Source: Glandiceps talaboti (lineage: Eukaryota > Hemichordata > Enteropneusta > Spengelidae). From it: DNA of 64,000 nucleotides. The position numbers and the translations under genes were made by a program. Below the pieces are notes generated by a model. That model did not search any database. It was not told the DNA's origin and saw only the letters and a list, made by a program, of their open reading frames with translations. Shown piece by piece: positions 48,829-61,300 of this stretch (the stretch's first letter is position 1; every line of letters begins with the position of its first letter). The stretch is from contig NC_135557.1 of the NCBI RefSeq assembly GCF_964340395.1, forward strand, positions 4,006,216 to 4,070,215, read 5' to 3'.

Positions 48829-49787
48829 TAAGAACCAAATAAAGCATTCTGTATGAACAAACTCAGACAGACACGTATTTGCCAAACTTCGCTACCAGCT
48901 TAGTGAGAGGTTAATAATATGACAATGTAAATCGACCAGGGACCGTACCAGAATATCTTTAATGCTTCACCAATAAATATGTTAGATCTCTCCCTCGTTA
49001 CTTTTGAAAATGATGAAAATACAATGGTTCGAAACACAGTAAAAGTTTGTCATCAAAATATTTGATATGGCTTGCAAAACCTACAAATAAACTAGCTTGT
49101 ACTATTTCCGACTAGGAATTTAAAAAAAAAGTAATGTTTGTAATTAATACACCGTTTATACAATATACGTAGTTTTTTTCATGAGATTATAAATGAACAA
49201 TGCACCAAATGTATCTACGTCAGTCGATACCTACTTGAGGTCATAACACATGTTATGGGAAGGAGCGGAATTTACGGCAAGGGAGCCTTAGGAGAAAATA
49301 TTTTCTTCAAAGAAACAAATCGCAGCCCCTCCCCTCGTGCTATCAAACAAATTGATACCCTCCCCCATCTGAACCCAACAATTTGAGTAAAGACTACACG
49401 GACTTTAATTATATGTGCAATTATATGGTATCTCAACCGCATTGCGGAGATCTATAATTGTATGTTATCCCAACCACATTCTGGAGATGTACAATTGCAT
49501 TGTACACTGGTACTACATTAAATAACAGTGGCAATCAAACTTCAGTCTTCAGCAGCCATACATACATAATAAAATTGTTACGGATACTGTAGTAAAAATT
49601 AACCGGTAATGTAGTAACATTTTTAACTGATAAGGTATCATCAGGAATTTACTAAGTTATGATTCAGAATTAGAAATATCGGAATTTAGTTAGCTTCTTC
49701 AGGGGAATTAAAGGCTGTGGAAGGTACATTAATTTATCATATTGCAATTGAACTGAAGTTTATTAGTGCTATAGGCATGCTGAAATT

Positions 49788-49861
<74 letters not shown>

Positions 49862-50027
49862 TGTATGTATGTGTATGTATGTGTATGTATGTATGTATGT
49901 ATGTATGTATGTATGTATGTATGTGTATATATGTGTATGTATGTATGTATGTATGTATGTATGTATGAATGTATGTATGTGTGTATGTGTGTATGTATGT
50001 ATGTATGTATGTATGCATGTATGCATG

Positions 50028-50058
<31 letters not shown>

Positions 50059-52131
50059 TGGAATGCAACTAGTACTGGATGGTGCAACAAGTTAGTTGCC
50101 GTATTGTGTTAAAATATAGTGATTAATACGTGATCGAGACAGTTTAGTTTGATAGAACAAGTAGAATATGGTTTATAGCACGAGATACCATTTGAATAAG
50201 GGACGATCGAACAAAGTCATACAAGTTCAAGTTCAATAAGCGAACTTCATTCGTTTAGGGGGCATTTGGTGTCAATGCGATTGTTGAATTTCAATTTCGT
50301 ACTTCTTATGTCTTTTAACCAAAATGTCGAAAATGTTCATCCTTCAATGATAACAGCTTAAGTCTGTATTTACTACTGAGATGTTGAGAAGTTGATAAAA
50401 TCTACTTCTGATGTGAGATACAATACTGGGTTTACGGTAGTATTTTGATGTGTTTATCATCATCTCAGTAAACAGGTTCATAAAGTTGGAACTACATCAT
50501 GCCATCATGTGTTTCCACCGATTGTAGTGGTGACCGCTACAGATTCCCATCATGGTTACTGCCAGTAACATCATTTATAAACGTGTGATGTCGCACTTGT
50601 GACCGTTCGTTTAGCAGTATCGTAGCCTGCGGGGGGGGGGGGGGGGCAGCTGCTCCCTGACATTTTTAGGGGGAAAAAGAAGAAAAGAAACTTTTTAAAT
50701 AAATAGCGATGTTATTAAAATCGTTAGTAACGTGACGATTCCTAGCATGTGTGATTTAAATTGATGGTTCACTAAAAAGTGACTGGCAGTGTACACTGAC
50801 TTCTTGCTAATATGCATCTTATATCTTTATTGTACGCTGGCTTAACTTTGAATAAAAATGTGTCTAGTTAAGAATTGTAACTTTTTGCAGTGTAGCAAAT
50901 TAAAAAAATTGTGTGCGGTAAAGTACAAAAGAAGTGCGCACATACACTGTGCATTTTCCGCGAGTAACAGTTGAAGACAGCAAGTCGCAATAATGTTAGA
51001 GAGTGAAACTCAAAAAAAAAAAAAAAAAAAAAAAAAAAAGACGGAAAAAGTCGTTCAACGTGAATTTTGAATACTTTGAATTAAAACATTTACTGATAAA
51101 ATGGCAGATATCTTTTTGGAATATTTGGTGGCACTGAAAAAACTATTAAACTACGTACGCAATTTAAGATCCACTCTTTGAAGATCCACTTTCAATCGTG
51201 TTCGACGTTGGCTTTGGTTAAAATGTTGTTTGATATAATTATCTCATTGCACACTGACACTAGTGTTATTCCACAATTCATTTTGAAGCGACAGTTTGCT
51301 ATCATGGAAAGAATGGCCCTGAATTTGTAACCAGAGCTGTACCTTCGACATCAAAATTCTATTTCTATTATAATGATAATGACAAGGAGAATCCACTGAG
51401 TTCACCTTGGGTTCCGACATAAAGGAGGGTCATAAAGGTTTTGAGAGTTGGGTAAAGAAAAGGATTACATTATTTTGTTGTTGTTATTACTTAATTGAGA
51501 AAGCACCATCCATTTTTTTTAAATTTAAAAGTGTTTTTTTTCTTTGAATGTGACATCTTTTCGGCAACTACTTTGAAAGATACAACATTAGGCCAGAAAA
51601 AATGAAAAAGCTTTTCAACCTACCCATATATTTTTTTGGTGATGGGCAATATATCCTCATGCGGGCTTCGCATGTCAGTAGAATGCACACTTTGTTTCAA
51701 AATTAAGGATATTTCTTTATATCTGAATAGTACATGTAAGTTGTATACATTTGAGTCTATTCCAAATTATCACTGAGGGGTTTACTTGGCTCTGATGATG
51801 CATACAAGCATGAATTGAGATAAAATTAAGCTGTTGCATATCCAATTGAATGATTATTCATAGTATACAGTGTGTAACATGTAAATATGATGACTTTTAA
51901 GTAACTTTGACATGGTTTTATAGGCAGCAAGTATTAAGCCTACCAATACATGTGTTTACCCATAGCAATACATGGTATTTCGGTTTTCTCGCGATATAAC
52001 AAAATGCCCAGGGGTGCGCGAGTGGAACCCGTCGGATATGCTAACAGGACACCTTTCTGAGGTGGAATCTGCAAAAAAATATCATATAACTCATATTGCA
52101 AGGTACCCCAAAACCACCTCTGGCAACTGGA
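48829..52131. other. intronic or intergenic sequence, insertion-rich
   Basis: After about 290 bp of duplicated sequence, about 3 kb has no counterpart in the first copy. It includes GTAT repeats, a G-run (50631-50647), a poly-A run (51012-51039), and a 65-codon frame at 51972-52169 with no recognised family. No gene supported. Confidence 0.5.
49791..50056. repeat. (GT)n/(GTAT)n microsatellite
   Basis: GT run followed by long GTAT tetranucleotides with occasional GTGT and GCAT interruptions. The apparent Cys-Val-Met and His-Thr-Tyr frames on both strands are artefacts. Confidence 0.95.
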
Positions 52132-52722
52132 CTAATAGTCATATATTTAAAGAACAATTGTGGCAATGACCTTAAGACACACAGACAGCGCAACTCGCAA
52201 TGGCGTCTAAACAGACATCCTTGCTAAATAGGTCATGCTATGTCTTTATGCCTTCAGTGTTCAATGATTAGTATTCTTCACCTCATGACTTGTTTACTTC
52301 AATATTTTACATAACAAAAACGTATTGTTAGGTTTCGTAGAAAAAGAAGTCACTTAAAGTGGCAATAAGTATAAAGTAACGCCTTCCTCTCGAATTCGTT
52401 AAAAAAAAAACTAGCACGATGTTATACACTTCTAGATTTGATGCAAATAGTTTCAGTTCTATCCTTTGTCTCTATTAAGCAGTAACTGAACCCTTCACAC
52501 ACTCTAAGCTTATTCCGATAGTAGGTTATATCATAGACACTGTCTATGGTTATATGCATAGTACATCATGGGGGCGTACGTCACGTTGCGCTGAATCAGC
52601 TGCTGGGGTAAACAGGCCTCTAGCTGAATAGCGTTATACTGTGAGTTGTATTGGTATATAATTTTTAAATTGATACAAATACTGAGCTATACTGTGTACA
52701 TGATAACCTGGCATGATGTTAG
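52132..52722. other. second copy of the duplicated module, left part
   Basis: Starts abruptly at AATAGTCATATATTTAAAG (matching 47600) and continues to the MITE insertion point. Relative to copy one it lacks about 300 bp (the counterpart of about 47845-48145), with CCTT/TTCCTC microhomology at the junction. It keeps a TACGTCAC (CRE half-site) at 52577, also present in copy one at 48296. Confidence 0.7.
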
Positions 52723-53020
52723 GGAGCCTTCAGTATTTACAGGGGGGGACTCGGGGGGGGGGGGGGGGGTCAAATTTTACAAACCTGTTCTTGGGGGGGG
52801 GGGAGGGTCATATTTTGCATTACAATGTTTGGGGAGGGTCATATTTTACAATCCGTAGTTTTGTGACCAAATTGAAGATTCAATTATTGTCAATTTGTTT
52901 TGTGTGTTAAGATGTAAAAGTGAGATGAGCACTCAACATTTATTTTTACGTGTACTTTACATGCAAAAATACAAAAATTAAAATACATATATTGTAAGAA
53001 AATTGTTTAAAAAACGATGC

Positions 53021-53055
<35 letters not shown>

Positions 53056-53559
53056 AGTTTTGAATGTCATAGAGAACACGGACAGTGATACATGTACTGA
53101 CTCAAGTAGTACCAGTGAGTCAGATTAGAGTGACACTGATAATGGCAATACTGAAGGTGAAGGTGATAATGATGATAATGATATCAGGGAACTTTTATAA
53201 TTGACCAGATCAGGCAGAGTATGCACAACATGGAAAGCACGTTTTAGATACTAACTAGATTGTGTATGATTATAAGAAAAAGGTAACTAGCCAGTCTTTT
53301 ACTGTTTGTCACTTTATATGTACAAATAGAGCTTTCTATTACAGAGTCAAAATCATGTAATTTGTATGTATACATATAATGGGAATATTGATTAACGTTC
53401 AGTATATGCAATTGTCATGGGGAGGGTCGTGTTTTACAAAATGGGACAAAGGGGAGGGTCACTTTTTACAAACGGAGAATGGGAGAGGGTCATGTTTCAC
53501 TTAACAGATCATGTGTGATTTCCTCCGGCCCTCCCCCCTTGTAAATACTGAAGGCTCCC
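52723..53559. mobile_element. 837-bp Harbinger-like MITE with TTA target duplication
   Basis: Perfect 20-bp inverted ends start GGGAGCCTTCAGTATTTAC, followed inwards by G-runs, and are flanked by TTA at 52720-52722 and 53560-53562. The paralogous sequence at 48437-48470 has a single TTA with no insertion. The interior has G-rich segments, a (GAT)n run at about 53022-53053 and an acidic, Asp/Ser-rich frame with stops. No transposase. GGG ends with a TTA duplication are PIF/Harbinger-type. Confidence 0.85.
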
Positions 53560-53562
53560 TTA

Positions 53563-54856
53563 TTGAAGACCAGTCACCATAGCTGTGTGCCACTGTCTTG
53601 TTGAAGACCAGTCACCATAGCTGTGTGCCACTGTCTTATTGAAGACCAGTCACCATAGCTGTGTGCCAGTCACCATAGCTGTGTGCCACTGTCTTATTGA
53701 AGACCAGTCACCATAGCTGTGTGCCACTGTCTTATTGAAGACCAGTCACCATAGCTGTGTGCCACTGTCTTATTGAAGACCAGTCACCATAGCTGTGTGC
53801 CACTGTCTTATTGAAGACCAGTCACCATAGCTGTGTGCCACTGTCTTATTGAAGACCAGTCACCATAGCTGTGTGCCACTGTCTGATTGAAGACCAGTCA
53901 CCATAGCTGTGTGCCACTGTCTTATTGAAGACCAGTCACCATAGCTGTGTGCCACTGTCTTATTGAAGACCAGTCACCATAGCTGTGTGCCACTGTCTGA
54001 TTGAAGACCAGTCACCATAGCTGTGTGCCACTGTCTTATTGAAGACCAGTCACCATAGCTGTGTGCCACTGTCTTATTGAAGACCAGTCACCATAGCTGT
54101 GTGCCACTGTCTTATTGAAGACCAGTCACCATAGCTGTGTGCCACTGTCTTATTGAAGACCAGTCACCATAGCTGTGTGCCACTGTCTTATTGAAGACCA
54201 GTCACCATAGCTGTGTGCCACTGTCTTATTGAAGACCAGTCACCATAGCTGTGTGCCACTGTCTTATTGAAGACCAGTCACCATAGCTGTGTGCCACTGT
54301 CTTATTGAAGACCCGTCACCATAGCTGTGTGCCACTGTCTTATTGAAGACCAGTCACCATAGCTGTGTGCCACTGTCTTATTGAAGACCAGTCACCATAG
54401 CTGTGTGCCACTGTCTTATTGAAGACCCGTCACCATAGCTGTGTGCCACTGTCTTATTGAAGACCAGTCACCATAGCTGTGTGCCACTGTCTTATTGAAG
54501 ACCAGTCACCATAGCTGTGTGCCACTGTCTTATTGAAGACCAGTCACCATAGCTGTGTGCCACTGTCTTATTGAAGACCAGTCACCATAGCTGTGTGCCA
54601 CTGTCTTATTGAAGACCAGTCACCATAGCTGTGTGCCACTGTCTTATTGAAGACCAGTCACCATAGCTGTGTGCCACTGTCTTATTGAAGACCAGTCACC
54701 ATAGCTGTGTGCCACTGTCTTATTGAAGACCAGTCACCATAGCTGTGTGCCACTGTCTTATTGAAGACCAGTCACCATAGCTGTGTGCCACTGTCTTATT
54801 GAAGACCAGTCACCATAGCTGTGTGCCACTGTCTTATTGAAGACCAGTCACCATAG
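53563..54856. repeat. 38-bp minisatellite, about 34 copies
   Basis: Unit TTGAAGACCAGTCACCATAG plus CTGTGTGCCACTGTCTTA. It is very homogeneous, with a few ACCCGTC and CTGATTG variants; one early unit is internally duplicated (near 53660). The homologous place in copy one (48452-48480) has a single unit. Confidence 0.97.
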
Positions 54857-55019
54857 TAGCTGCAATAATTGTAGCGTTTACTGTGATGTTGAGGGTTTTG
54901 ATGTTGTTTTTGTGTTTTTGTCATTCCAAACTGGAAGCGAACACTACAATTCCTGTATTAAGTAAACGCACAAAAACGGCAGAAAAAACCACACGCAAAC
55001 ACTATAATTATTGCAGCTA
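54857..55019. mobile_element. about 160-bp MITE with TA flanks (mariner-like)
   Basis: TAGCTGCAATAATT at 54857-54870 is exactly inverted at 55006-55019. Inverted similarity continues inwards (GTAGCGTTT and AAACACTAT). TA at each edge would be the target duplication of Tc1/mariner-type MITEs. It sits exactly at the right end of the 38-bp array. Confidence 0.6.
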
Positions 55020-55300
55020 TGACTATAACTGTGTGACGTCATGAAGTACAACCTCCGAGTGCCGCCGTGATCTTCATCATTTGAATAATACAGTTTCCTA
55101 GATAATACTTCTGATGTTCTGAAATGGGAGCCAGATATATTTTGCTCATGATTTGAACCAAATTAAACCTCATGAGCAGTTCTTTACCGAGTAAATAAAA
55201 TATATCTCGAGGCTTTTCCGCAATATTTATTACTTCTAGAACCTACATTAAGTGATGAGTTGGGTGACAGCCATGCAAATGTATTTGTGTACGTGTATGC
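55020..55300. other. end of the second duplicated copy
   Basis: Resumes homology to 48478-48560 (GTGTGACGTCATGAAGTAC, a full CRE TGACGTCA at about 55034, TGACGTAA in copy one). Continues as AT-rich sequence without a gene. Confidence 0.55.
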
Positions 55301-55695
<395 letters not shown>

Positions 55696-58197
55696 AGACT
55701 TTTTTGAACATTCAAACCTCAGGAATAGTCATTTATAATGATAATAGCCATACAGTGCAGTTGCATTGAGAATAAAATTGGGGTATTGAAGACAATTTTT
55801 TAGTAGTCTATGGCCATGGCTTTCGATATTGTGTATGGTTTGAAATTTTAGGCCACTAAATGGCCTTACCGTGGGAGGGGGTATCCCCTACCCCTCCCAA
55901 ACCCTCCCCACTAGCTAACAAGGGGGTGCTGTTTCTGTCCTGAACCAAGAAGATTAATTGAAAGAAAAAACTCTGCTGGCTAAGTATTTTATAAGTACAG
56001 GTTACAGCCCAATGTGAGACCTTTTCACAAAGTTCACATCTATTTGTAAAGAAATCTCGTCGCATGTAATGTATTTCCACTGTTAGTTTAACGTAGTGCA
56101 CCATACTGTACATATCTTAAGTGGAGCGGGGTGGGGGTGGGGATGGGTCTGTATAGTTACACATTAAAATATGTGTAGCTGGAAGGCGGGGGGGGGGGGG
56201 GGGGGCTATGACAATTCTTGGGTTCATTTCAGGGGAGGGGGTGTTGGTGGGTGACATTCTTTGAGAGCGTGAGGGTGGGAGGAGGGCTGCAGAGAAAAAT
56301 TGACCAAAACGATTTCTCCCCATCCTTAAATTCTGACCTAAGCCTCATATATCATTTCTATACGTCTACGAAGAGATTATCTATTCTTTAGCCACAATTC
56401 AGAATGTTTGAATGGTTCCAATTATGTCAGAAACTTATTCAAATGAATGTGACATTTAAAAGTATCTAAAGCTTTCACTTTTATACCTGTACAATAATCA
56501 GTACACACATCTCAATTTTACTCTAGACCCAATTATTGAGTATTAGTTATTGAATAGATGGTTAATTTGTCAGTGCTGCATTCCAAAATCTGCAAACTTG
56601 CTGCCACCTAACAAAGTAAACCAACCTACACTATAGTCACCTAACTCTATGGCCAATGTAACCTTTGCTCTCTGTTTGTTAACCAATTATTACCTACAGA
56701 ACTGAAGACATTTTGGCTGCCACATTTTATAATAAGTCCACTGTGTTAATACTTTTGTAGTTCTTGATTCTCGTTTGAGGACACCAATAATCCTCTTGCT
56801 GTATAGATATTGTGTTCCTACTTTTCCCATGTTGGTTTGATTTTACAAGTTTGTCAACAATGTGCAACACTTTATAGGTTTTACGTTTGGTGCAGAGACG
56901 TTCGTCTCCACTACATTTGTATTTTGTTTCTATCAACGGGCCAATGCGGTTGAGACACTGGATATTGAAAGAAGTTTATGGTTTATAGGTAATATCGGTT
57001 GAATGCTAGAGCAAAACGGAACTCTCGATTTACACATTACATTGCTGAGTTCATCCACACTGGTGTATATAGTTTGCCAAATTATACTAATATTAAACTA
57101 AATGTGAACACGATCAATACACATCACTACCTTATTTTAGTTCCAATTGGTGTTTATTTAACAAATAGACTGTTCACTTATTAGTGATGAATATTTGTAT
57201 GAACTTGCTGACACCACTTAACATGCTACACTTAGTTACTCATCTTTATGGTCAGTGTAACCTTTGCTCAACTAATTATAATATGAAAAGACATCTTCTA
57301 CAGAACTGAAGACATTTTGGCTGCCACATTTTATCACATGACCTTAGATTGACCTCAAAGAATGTTTTACTGAAAATCATTTATTTTCCAACAAAATATA
57401 TTTGTACAATATAGGAATCTTCAGTAGCTTTGTCTTCTTTAGACAATCACTTAATTCAACTTTTAAGTTTTAGACAATCACCGAGTTAACTTTACAATTC
57501 TCCTACCATACTACAAACTATACAGGTGTAGCAGGCGACAACAAACATAATGTGTGACGTCAACAAGTTGAATATTACAATAAATAAGAAATCCATCTAT
57601 ATTTGACGAAATCAATGAATTGACATTAATACACATTGATACTGAAATAATGGCATCTAAATTGATGGATTTCGTAAAATATAATGTTTGTATTGTTTGG
57701 TGATCAATATTCTTTATTTAGCTGACATTTTACGACAATAGTGTTTCGTTAGACTTTTCCTGAAGGTTCCCGAAAATGTAATGTTTTCATTGTTATTCTC
57801 ACAATCGGTATATGTATCACATTACTGACCTGGTAATGATTTGTTTACAGGGCAAAAACTAGTTATGACTTTTGGAACTCCTTTGTTTGAGTTGAGTTTA
57901 GTTGAGACTATTCAGTTCTCATTTCTGCCAGATGTTAATACTAAAATGTAAATTACCATTGTAAGTTCACATTATCTTATAACACAACCCTTCATCCTGA
58001 TTGGTCTTTTCACCTGCCAATCATTCACACAATAAGTATTAAGTATAATTACCAGAGATGAATCAAAACTGGTTAAAACAGACGGCTCAGTTGCAGTTGG
58101 AATTCTGGTTAAAATGTTGTTGCGTATGAGATTCGTAGATTTTATATTCACAAATTATACCCTCTAACTCAATCTCTACAATGTTTTAATTAAACAG
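55696..58197. other. sequence upstream of the kinase gene
   Basis: Holds G-rich tracts (56125-56205, 56233-56285) and two diverged copies of the 47190-47520 module (56630-56720, 57240-57550; shared CTGAAGACATTTTGGCTGCC and TGTAGCAGGCGACA). The intron end TTTTAATTAAACAG at 58197 closes it. No coding exon recognised. Confidence 0.5.
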
Positions 58198-58206
58198 ATG
58201 TGAATA

Positions 58207-58370
58207 ATGGCAACAGCGTCAGATTTCCAGAACATCAGACAGGATAAACTGGCCGTGAAAAATCTGATAGGAGAAGGTGGTTTTGGCTCAGTATACCGTG
58301 CCTTGCACAAAGATTGGCAGACAGAAGTAGCTGTTAAAGTATGTTGTGCAGAAACTAGAATTACTGAGAG
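58207..58370 (+). CDS. kinase exon 1: glycine loop and catalytic lysine
   Basis: Encodes MATASDFQNIRQDKLAVKNL through AVKVCCAETRITE. The donor is GAGAG|GTAAGA (phase 2). The nine bases before the ATG (58198-58206) are untranslated and follow an acceptor, so at least one 5' exon lies upstream. Confidence 0.85.
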
Positions 58371-61300
58371 GTAAGATATTTAATGTAACTGAATTAGCAT
58401 ATGTTTTCTCATTGAACAGGTTTGTGTTGTTTCACATGAATTCTCATTTAGTCATAAGTTAAAACCCTCTAAATTTAACGAATTTTTCGTAGAATACCAG
58501 CTAGGGGGAATATCCCGTGCAGAACGCTCTACAGTGGCCTAATTTAGACTGGGCATATTCCCGCTTAAAATAGAAACAGGTAGATTTTGTGGGCTTGAAG
58601 TCGAAGACAGAAAATGTCACTTCTGTCAAAACTCACCAGATGATGAAGTACACTTTATGTTTTACTGTAATTTATACAAGGATCTAAGGAAAAGCATTAC
58701 TGGATGAAATAATAACTTCAATGCCAAACTTTAGTCATCTGGACATTTACGATAACTATGCCATTTAATGTTAACATTTCCCATTGATACCGCAAATTTT
58801 CTACACGGAGCATTTAATCGTAGTAAAACTTTCATTTATAATCTAAATGTATGTGATATTTATTTATGTATCTATGTATTTTGAAATGTTCTTTTGTGTC
58901 CTATAAGCCAGAGGGCTGGATGTGGCTCTTTTGTTTGTAAATTTTAAGTATTGTAATAGTTTGGATAAGTTTGGATTTTTTAAGCCTATGTTGAACACCT
59001 ACTTTTGTTGCCACAATTTTCTGTTTGGTTTTCGCACAGGGTAATAAAGAGAGTAAAAAGATGCTGTTCTATCACACACAGATTATACTTAGAAAACCAC
59101 ATATTTTAATACATGTTTGATTTTCAATTAAATAAATATCATTGACAGTTTTTATGCCATGACACACTGAAAATGCAAATCCGAAACTTGATTGATGAGC
59201 TAAAACATTCAGACAGACCGGTCAGTTTTTCCAGCCGGGGGGTGGGGGGGGGGGGGGGGGTGTCAGTGTTTTTTTCCATTAGCCGACAAAAAGTCAGTGA
59301 CCATCGTGAATAAAGTTTCATAGCATCTTGACAGTAAGCAGTAGAGGGAAGAGCTTTGAGACTGGGATATATTCACCTCTTGTGTGAGTGTGTGTGTATG
59401 GGGTGGGGTGGGGTGGGGGGGGGGGTCTAGGGGGTCTCCCCCTAGAAGCCCTGGAGGATTTCTAGTCCTAAAGCCAATTTTTAGGCTATTCACAGACACT
59501 TTCAGACAATAATTTCCAAGCTTTACAAGACAGCGCCAACATGTAAAAAGCAACTACATAAGGTTGAAACATTTTTAAAATAAAGTTTCATAGCATCTGG
59601 ACAGTAAGAGGTGGCGGAAAGAACTTTGATTTGAGACTGTGACATGTCTACCTCTTATGGGTGGGGGTGGTTCTAGGGGGTGTCCCCCTAGATGCCCTGG
59701 AGGATTTTTACTCTTAAAGCCAATTTTCAGGCTATTCACATACACTTTCAGACAATAATTTGCAAGCTTTACAAAACAGCTCTACCATGTAAACAGCAAC
59801 TACATATGGTTGAAACATTTTTGAAATAAAGTTTTATAGCATCTTGACAATAAGAGGTGGAGGGAAGAACTTTGATTTGAGACTGGGACATGTCTACCTC
59901 TTATGGGGGTCCTAGAAACAGGGAGAAGAACAAATATTTACATATACCACATTTCAGACAAGGCTATATGCCATTGTAGAAAAAGAATGTTTTTCTTCTA
60001 TCACAATCCAAAACACAATGACCCCCCCATCCACAATTTTGAAAACAGCATGACCCCCCTACTGCCAATTTCAAAAACAGGGTGACCCCCCTCCCAATCC
60101 TCTGCCCCCCCCCAGCCGAAGAAACTGACCGGTCCCTTAGGTTATTCATAGCCTCAGAGGTGACTGTACGTGTATAGCCACATCTGGCGTTTTGTACAGT
60201 AATGGACAAGAGGTAATATTGCCAAGCTTTGAAAAGCTAAAGTAAATATAACTTTTTAAATACGTTTTCCATGTTATAAAAGTGGGCCTGTAACATTGGT
60301 ATAGGGGCATTGATATTGCATGTATAGTTCACTGGTATGTTAGAGCACGATGCGGATAGGATTTCTTTTCAAGCAACACCATTTGACATCTTTTTTTCCC
60401 AAAAATCTTCCAACCCCTCCCCCCCCCCAAGATATCAAATTGTCCACTCTTTAATAAGGTCCTTTTTGGAATCCAGTGGGATCCTTGTTTCATCATCAGA
60501 CTCCATGTTCATTTCAAGTTCTGGTGATCAAATGGCACCTACATACTGCACTTAAACTGATTCAAGTTTTTTATCAACGAACTCAGTGTAACAGTCATGT
60601 ATATTTGTTTCTAATTTTGTAACTGCGTCATCGCATGACAGATCGTGAATGCACATACAGTGACATGCTAAAGATATGTATGTTGCATTTTATCAGTATT
60701 GTGCCTGGTAAAGTTACTAAATCTGTTATTTTCGATCTTACTTACATTCTAGGGACAAGGATGAAATTCTGCAGGAGGCAAAAAAGATAACTGCAGCTAA
60801 TCATCCAAATATAGTACGTCTGTATGGACTCTGTATGACAAAGAAATACTATGGTCTGGTAATGGAATATATGCCACATGGTTCATTGTCTTCTGTATTA
60901 CATCGACCTGGTGTAACTCTACCCTGGCCTCTCAGGATTAAATTTCTGTATGAAACCAGTCTGGGTATGAACTTCCTGCATAACATAGGATCGGTTAAGA
61001 TGTTACATTTGGATCTGAAACCAGACAATGAGCTACTTGATGAAGATATGCATATCAAGGTAATCACTGCAGTAAAATTTGAACTTAATATATTCAGTGA
61101 TTTGATAGTCTTTATAAAACTGTTTACTAATATTATTATGGAACCCCAGTAGTGTATAAATACAATCAGTCCAACAATATTTATACATATTTGAATTTAC
61201 AGCTACCTCGTCTTAAGATGATTTAAATAATGTATCATAAATATATACTTTGTTCAACCCTTTACAGATTATCATTTATTGTACATAATTTTTTAATTAT

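Larger units (their letters stand above)
58371..60752. other. kinase intron 1, with two transposon remnants
   Basis: Carries a non-LTR retrotransposon C-terminal fragment (about 58490-58990) and a Harbinger-like element (59217-60136). The rest is AT-rich, ending in the acceptor CTTACATTCTAG. Confidence 0.8.

Noticed and set aside
49717-50095. Cys/Val/Met and His/Thr/Tyr frames over GTAT repeats (also at 12742-13084 and 43062-43306)
   Set aside because: Microsatellite artefacts on both strands.
51972-52169. 65-codon frame before the duplicated block
   Set aside because: Ends inside the duplicated sequence, not shared by the paralogous copy, and has no recognised motif.
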